The translations under genes were made by a program, and so were the position numbers. From contig MHFY01000014.1 in NCBI GenBank assembly GCA_001805375.1, forward strand, positions 1-9,495: DNA of 9,495 nucleotides, written 5' to 3'. Under the pieces are notes generated by a model. That model had not been told where the DNA came from. It saw only the letters and a list, made by a program, of their open reading frames with translations, and searched no databases. Below, in pieces: positions 6,232 to 9,495 of the stretch (positions are counted from its first letter, which is position 1; the number at the start of each line of letters is the position of its first letter). This DNA is from Omnitrophica WOR_2 bacterium GWA2_47_8 (GTDB taxonomy: Bacteria; Omnitrophota; Gorgyraeia; Zapsychrales; GWA2-47-8).

Positions 6232-7000
6232 CTAAATATTTCCGCCAGGCTTTATTAAGGTCATCGATGTTCCTAAAACGTGTGTAGACAAAGGTGAGCG
6301 AATTATCAAAACCAGCGCCTTGCTTTAATTTCCGGCAAAAATTCACAAAGCGCTGTTCCCCAAATTCCGTGATCAAGAAATAAACAATATTGGCCGACTC
6401 CGCGTAAAAAAGATCGACCTCATTTTTGGGGGTCTGGCTGTTCAAGGCCATCCAGGTCAATTCATTCAGCGGGATGAACGTCCCCCTGCTGATCGCTTCC
6501 CGGACGATCTTATTCGTGCCCCAGCGCTTGGCCTTTTCCTGAAACATGGCCACCCCTTCCTCCAGCCACAGCGGCACCTGGGCGTAAGGGCAGATGAATT
6601 CCCGAAAAATAATATGGCCTAATTCATGCGGCAGCGTGGAATCGAAAAAACCGTGCGCCGTCGGGAATGTCCATATCTCTTTTTTGACGGCCGAGGCCGC
6701 GCCATGAGACCATTTCATGAGTTTCGCCGAGGCGACATAATCATCCTGGCCGTCATAGATATAGATCTTGGCCCGGTCATCGAAACTCCAATTTCGATAA
6801 CGGGTGAACCCTAAATTATCCGTGATCTCAACATAATACTGTTCCGCCATCTCCTCAACACTTTTGACAAAATCCATGGGCGCGTTCGTATAATAGATAA
6901 TAAAGTGCTGGGCCTTATGTTCGGACCATTTATTTTCTGCGAAAACCAGCGAATTACCAAACAAAAAAATAAAAAAGATTAAATAAGGAATTTTTTTCAT
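6224..7000 (-). CDS. Secreted gluzincin-type zinc metallopeptidase (peptidase MA-like) inside the dcw cluster
   Basis: 258 aa. A signal peptide covers about 1-21 (MKKIP, a hydrophobic core, then VFA before E22) with no lipobox, so a periplasmic or exported protein is expected. The catalytic signature is HELGH at 125-129 (two zinc His plus general-base Glu126). WLEEG at 145-149 follows, with Glu148 the likely third zinc ligand. This spacing and the later Y199-A-E-S stretch followed by FLITEFG (208-214) fit the peptidase MA-like group of gluzincins. It is not an LytM or amidase peptidoglycan hydrolase by any motif I see, and its substrate is unknown. It overlaps murG by 4 bases (ATGA, 6997-7000) and murC by 8 bases, so it is translated as part of the cell-wall operon. 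That position suggests, but does not prove, a role in envelope growth or division. Confidence 0.88.
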   Translation of the reverse strand: MKKIPYLIFFIFLFGNSLVFAENKWSEHKAQHFIIYYTNAPMDFVKSVEEMAEQYYVEITDNLGFTRYRNWSFDDRAKIYIYDGQDDYVASAKLMKWSHGAASAVKKEIWTFPTAHGFFDSTLPHELGHIIFREFICPYAQVPLWLEEGVAMFQEKAKRWGTNKIVREAISRGTFIPLNELTWMALNSQTPKNEVDLFYAESANIVYFLITEFGEQRFVNFCRKLKQGAGFDNSLTFVYTRFRNIDDLNKAWRKYLDE

Positions 7001-8064
7001 TTGGCTAGCGCGAGCGTCTCCTTGACCAAGCGTTCCATCGCATCGGGATAGAAGATCCCTTTCAGCCTTTTTTCGATTTCCGGCGTGCTTGGGCTATTCT
7101 CAAAGAATTTAACGATCGCTTCGCTTAATTTTTGCGCCGACAGATCTTTTTCCTCGAGCATATAGGCCACCTTGGCCTCCTGTAAGACCAGGGCATTTTC
7201 CTTTTGATGTTCATGGGCGTAAGGGTAAGGGATCAAGATCGCCGGGACTTTAAAACGCGCCAGTTCAGAGATGGTCGCTGCCCCTGCCCGCGAGATGACC
7301 AGATCCGCGACTTTATAAGCACTTTCAATGCCATCTAAGAATTCAAAAAGGCAATACGGGATCTTTTTCTTTTTATACTCTTCACTAAGAAAGGGGTAAT
7401 CTATTTTTCCCGAACAGTGGATCGCCTGGATACTGTATTTTTCCTGCAAGAGATCGACCGCGTTGCTGAATTCTAAATTAATACGGTGGCTCCCCTGGCT
7501 TCCCCCGAAAACGAGGATCGTAAAATAATCTTCCTTAAGGCCAAACTTGCTTAAAACCTCGGTACGGTTGATCTGCTTCATATTGATATGGCACGGATAA
7601 CCGGTGACGATGGTTTTTTTGCTGTTGAAGAATTTCTGGCTTTTTTCAAAGCTTAAAGCGATGCGGTTGACGAATTTAGACAGAACGATATTGGCCTTGC
7701 CCGGCATGACATTCTGCTCATGGATCAATGTCGGGATCCTTAAAAAAAATGCCGCCATGACAACGGGGAACGAGGCATAACCGCCGAAGCCCACGACGCC
7801 GTCCGGCTTATACTGCCTTAAGAGCCGAAAGGACATTTTCAAAGATTTTAACATCCCCAGAACAGCGGGCCAAAATTTTTCCACAGAAAAACCCTTGGCT
7901 TCGATCTCGTCCATCTCAAAACCTTTTTTGCCGATCCGCTCCTTATAATCGCCGAAAACGCCGATAAAGTGCACGTTGTGGCCTTCCCGTTTTAATTCCG
8001 TGGCCACGTTCAAGGCCGGAAAGATATGGCCGCCCGTCCCGCCGGTCGCGATAATGAATTTCAT
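6997..8064 (-). CDS. murG: MurG, lipid II-forming GlcNAc transferase
   Basis: 355 aa, usual length. It transfers GlcNAc from UDP-GlcNAc to lipid I on the inner face of the membrane to make lipid II. The N-terminal domain has the glycine-rich loop GGTGGHIFPA (8-17), GFGGYASFP (92-100) and HEQN (115-118). The C-terminal domain has the third loop GGSQGS (187-192), RAGAATISEL (259-268, with E267 matching the ribose-binding Glu) and HQKENA (286-291, with the conserved Gln). One departure is visible. The GNPVR or GNPR motif of known MurG proteins reads GYPCH at 155-159, so both the Asn and the Arg are changed. The start is an ATG sharing ATGA with the ftsW stop. GAGGG lies 10 bases upstream, at 8075-8079 on the complementary strand. 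Confidence 0.96.
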   Translation of the reverse strand: MKFIIATGGTGGHIFPALNVATELKREGHNVHFIGVFGDYKERIGKKGFEMDEIEAKGFSVEKFWPAVLGMLKSLKMSFRLLRQYKPDGVVGFGGYASFPVVMAAFFLRIPTLIHEQNVMPGKANIVLSKFVNRIALSFEKSQKFFNSKKTIVTGYPCHINMKQINRTEVLSKFGLKEDYFTILVFGGSQGSHRINLEFSNAVDLLQEKYSIQAIHCSGKIDYPFLSEEYKKKKIPYCLFEFLDGIESAYKVADLVISRAGAATISELARFKVPAILIPYPYAHEHQKENALVLQEAKVAYMLEEKDLSAQKLSEAIVKFFENSPSTPEIEKRLKGIFYPDAMERLVKETLALAK

Positions 8065-9149
8065 ATGTCCTGGACCCTCGAGATATTTAATAAAAGCCCG
8101 ACCGCTATCATATTAAAAACCAGGGCCGAACCGCCGTAACTGATAAAAGGAAGCGGCAATCCTTTCGTCGGTAAAGCGCCGATGCTCACTCCCACGTTGA
8201 CGACCGTTTGCAAACTCAGCATCAGGATGATCCCTAAACTTAAATAATAACCGAAGGGGTCGGCCGTGCGCTTCACCAGCCTTGCCCCCTGCCAAATGAG
8301 GATGATAAATAACATAATAACCGCTAGCGCCCCGATGAAACCTAATTCTTCTCCGATAATAGAAAGGATAAAATCCGTATGCGCGGCCGGCAGATAAAAA
8401 AGTTTCTGCATACTTTTTCCCAAACCTACGCCGAAGAGCCCACCCGAGCCTAATGCGATCTGCGATTGCGTCAGTTGAAAGCCTATGCCCTGGCTGTCCT
8501 GCCAGGGATCCAAAAAAGCCATGATCCGGGCTAACCGATAAGGAACCCGGATAATCAGCAGATACACAACCGGCAGGGCCATTAAGGCGATCAGCCCGAT
8601 CTGCTTCGCGCTTGCCCCCGCGACAAACGAAACCGTCATAACAATAACCGCGATGGAGACCGCGCTTCCTAGGTCCGGCTGTTTCAAGATCAATAAACTG
8701 GCCGCACCCACGACCATTAACACCGGCAAAAATCCGTCAAAGAAATTATGGACCCTATTTTGTTTCCGCGACAAAAAATCTGCCAAATAGATCAGCATGG
8801 CGATCTTGACAAATTCCGACGGCTGAAAATTAAGCGGCCCGACCTGGAACCATCTCCTAGCGCCGTAGCTTGCCTTACCGATTCCCGGAATCAGGACCAG
8901 GCAAAGCATGATGACCCCCAAAATGATCATCGGTTTCGCGTATTTTTTAAGGTCGCGGTAATCGATGCTCATGGCCGCTAAGGCCAGAATAAAACCCACA
9001 CACAAAAAAATAAGATGGCGTTTTAGAAAATAGGCGCTGTCACCGAGCTGCTGAAGCGCGTAAATGCCGCTGCTGCTGTAGATCATGATAATGCCGATGC
9101 AGATCAGTGTGAAAACGATCAAGACTATGGACCGCCTGATGTCACGCAT
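8061..9149 (-). CDS. ftsW: FtsW, septal SEDS glycan polymerase
   Basis: 362 aa polytopic membrane protein with about ten hydrophobic segments. It belongs to the SEDS family, whose members polymerise lipid II into glycan strands together with a class B penicillin-binding protein. Diagnostic stretches are GARRWFQVG (96-104), NFQPSEFVKIA (107-117) and KQPDLGSA (156-163). HTDFILSIIGEELG (257-270) holds D259, which matches the catalytic Asp proposed for RodA/FtsW. LPTKGLPLPFISYGGS (326-341) closes the set. I call FtsW rather than RodA or SpoVE because of its place between murD and murG. The start is an ATG 4 bases after the murD stop, without a well-placed Shine-Dalgarno, and its stop overlaps murG by 4 bases. 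Confidence 0.94.
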   Translation of the reverse strand: MRDIRRSIVLIVFTLICIGIIMIYSSSGIYALQQLGDSAYFLKRHLIFLCVGFILALAAMSIDYRDLKKYAKPMIILGVIMLCLVLIPGIGKASYGARRWFQVGPLNFQPSEFVKIAMLIYLADFLSRKQNRVHNFFDGFLPVLMVVGAASLLILKQPDLGSAVSIAVIVMTVSFVAGASAKQIGLIALMALPVVYLLIIRVPYRLARIMAFLDPWQDSQGIGFQLTQSQIALGSGGLFGVGLGKSMQKLFYLPAAHTDFILSIIGEELGFIGALAVIMLFIILIWQGARLVKRTADPFGYYLSLGIILMLSLQTVVNVGVSIGALPTKGLPLPFISYGGSALVFNMIAVGLLLNISRVQDI

Positions 9150-9153
9150 AGAT

Positions 9154-9495
9154 CTATATCAAGGCCTTCTCTTTCAAATTATTCACGATCTCTTTAAAAA
9201 CCTTGCCGCGCTCCTCAAAATTCGAGAACATGTCAAAGCTGGTGCACATGGGACTTAACAGGATGCAGTCGCCGGTGGAGGCTGACTGCTGGGCCCGGGT
9301 CACCGCTTCCTGGAGGGTCGCGCACTCCTCCACTTTGATAAGGTCCTGATACGAGGCCTTGATCTTCTCCTTGGATTCACCGATGACGAACATCTTTTTT
9401 ACCTTTTTGGGGACCAAATCCCGCAGGACCGTAAAATCAATGTGTTTGTCGCGTCCGCCGCAGATCATAATGATCGGTTTACTGATCCTCTCTAA
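9154..9495 (-). CDS. murD: UDP-N-acetylmuramoylalanine--D-glutamate ligase, C-terminal part (cut by window edge)
   Basis: The reading frame stays open to the last base of the window, giving about 113 codons of the C-terminal domain. The true start lies beyond 9495. The ATG at 9466-9468 is internal, because the codons before it continue the domain (ERISKPIIMICGGRDK). MurD adds D-Glu to UDP-MurNAc-L-Ala in the cytoplasm. Recognition rests on GGRDKHIDF, the counterpart of the usual GGxDKxxDF, and on LLSPMCTSFDMFSNFEERG. The latter matches the MurD ending LSPACASFDxFxxFExRG, with Ala to Met and Ala to Thr changes. It ends with TAG, 4 bases before ftsW, the standard dcw order. Confidence 0.93.
   Translation of the reverse strand, partial: LERISKPIIMICGGRDKHIDFTVLRDLVPKKVKKMFVIGESKEKIKASYQDLIKVEECATLQEAVTRAQQSASTGDCILLSPMCTSFDMFSNFEERGKVFKEIVNNLKEKALI

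Noticed and set aside
5680..6258. Plus-strand open frames inside murC and other cluster genes
   Set aside because: They lie opposite strongly supported genes, encode no recognisable domain and lack ribosome-binding sites. They are shadow frames.
6960..7000. Phase-variable homopolymer at the start of the metallopeptidase
   Set aside because: A run of seven A follows the ATG, but it is ordinary Lys-Lys-Ile coding in a signal peptide in AT-rich sequence. There is no evidence of length variation from one sequence.
9466..9468. Start codon for a short separate gene at the right edge
   Set aside because: The frame stays open upstream of this ATG to the window end, and the upstream residues continue the MurD C-terminal domain, so the ATG is internal.

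Overview
The window is a compact block of cell-wall and division genes (a dcw cluster) on the minus strand, followed by two unrelated blocks. The gene families, a periplasm-directed zinc peptidase and moderate GC suggest a Gram-negative-type (diderm), probably uncultured bacterium. The style of the cluster (many 4-base stop/start overlaps, a secreted gluzincin inside the cluster, a divergent FtsA) reminds me of Omnitrophota-like metagenome genomes. That placement is only an impression; no ribosomal or other phylogenetic marker is present.

Region 1 (about 1899-9495, minus strand, read right to left): murD (3' part only, cut by the window edge), ftsW, murG, a secreted zinc metallopeptidase, murC, ddl, ftsQ and ftsA. 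Spacings in order are +4, -4, -4, -8, +8, -26 and -11 bases, so this is almost certainly one transcript with translational coupling. MurD and MurC add amino acids to UDP-MurNAc, and Ddl makes the D-Ala-D-Ala dipeptide. MurG makes lipid II and FtsW polymerises it at the septum. FtsQ and FtsA belong to the divisome. Two usual members are missing from their places: murB (often between murC and ddl) and ftsZ (normally after ftsA). Several conserved motifs are altered: the phosphate-2 loop of FtsA and the GNP-Arg motif of MurG.

Region 2 (1496-1902, plus strand): one small two-helix membrane protein of unknown function. It has a perfect TATAAT -10 box and a strong Shine-Dalgarno. It is the only plus-strand gene, and its stop codon interlocks with the ftsA stop codon in a shared TTAA.

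Region 3 (120-1495, minus strand): a two-gene unit of an exported ComEC-type metallo-beta-lactamase-fold protein (with Asp changed to Asn in its metal motif) and a VanZ-like membrane protein, joined by an ATGA overlap.

Region 4 (1-119): no gene. It holds three strong inverted repeats, two of them tandem hairpins of identical design, which look like an extragenic repeat element or the edge of a mobile element.

The observations most worth following are the metallopeptidase embedded in the peptidoglycan operon and the degenerate FtsA nucleotide loop in a cluster that lacks ftsZ.
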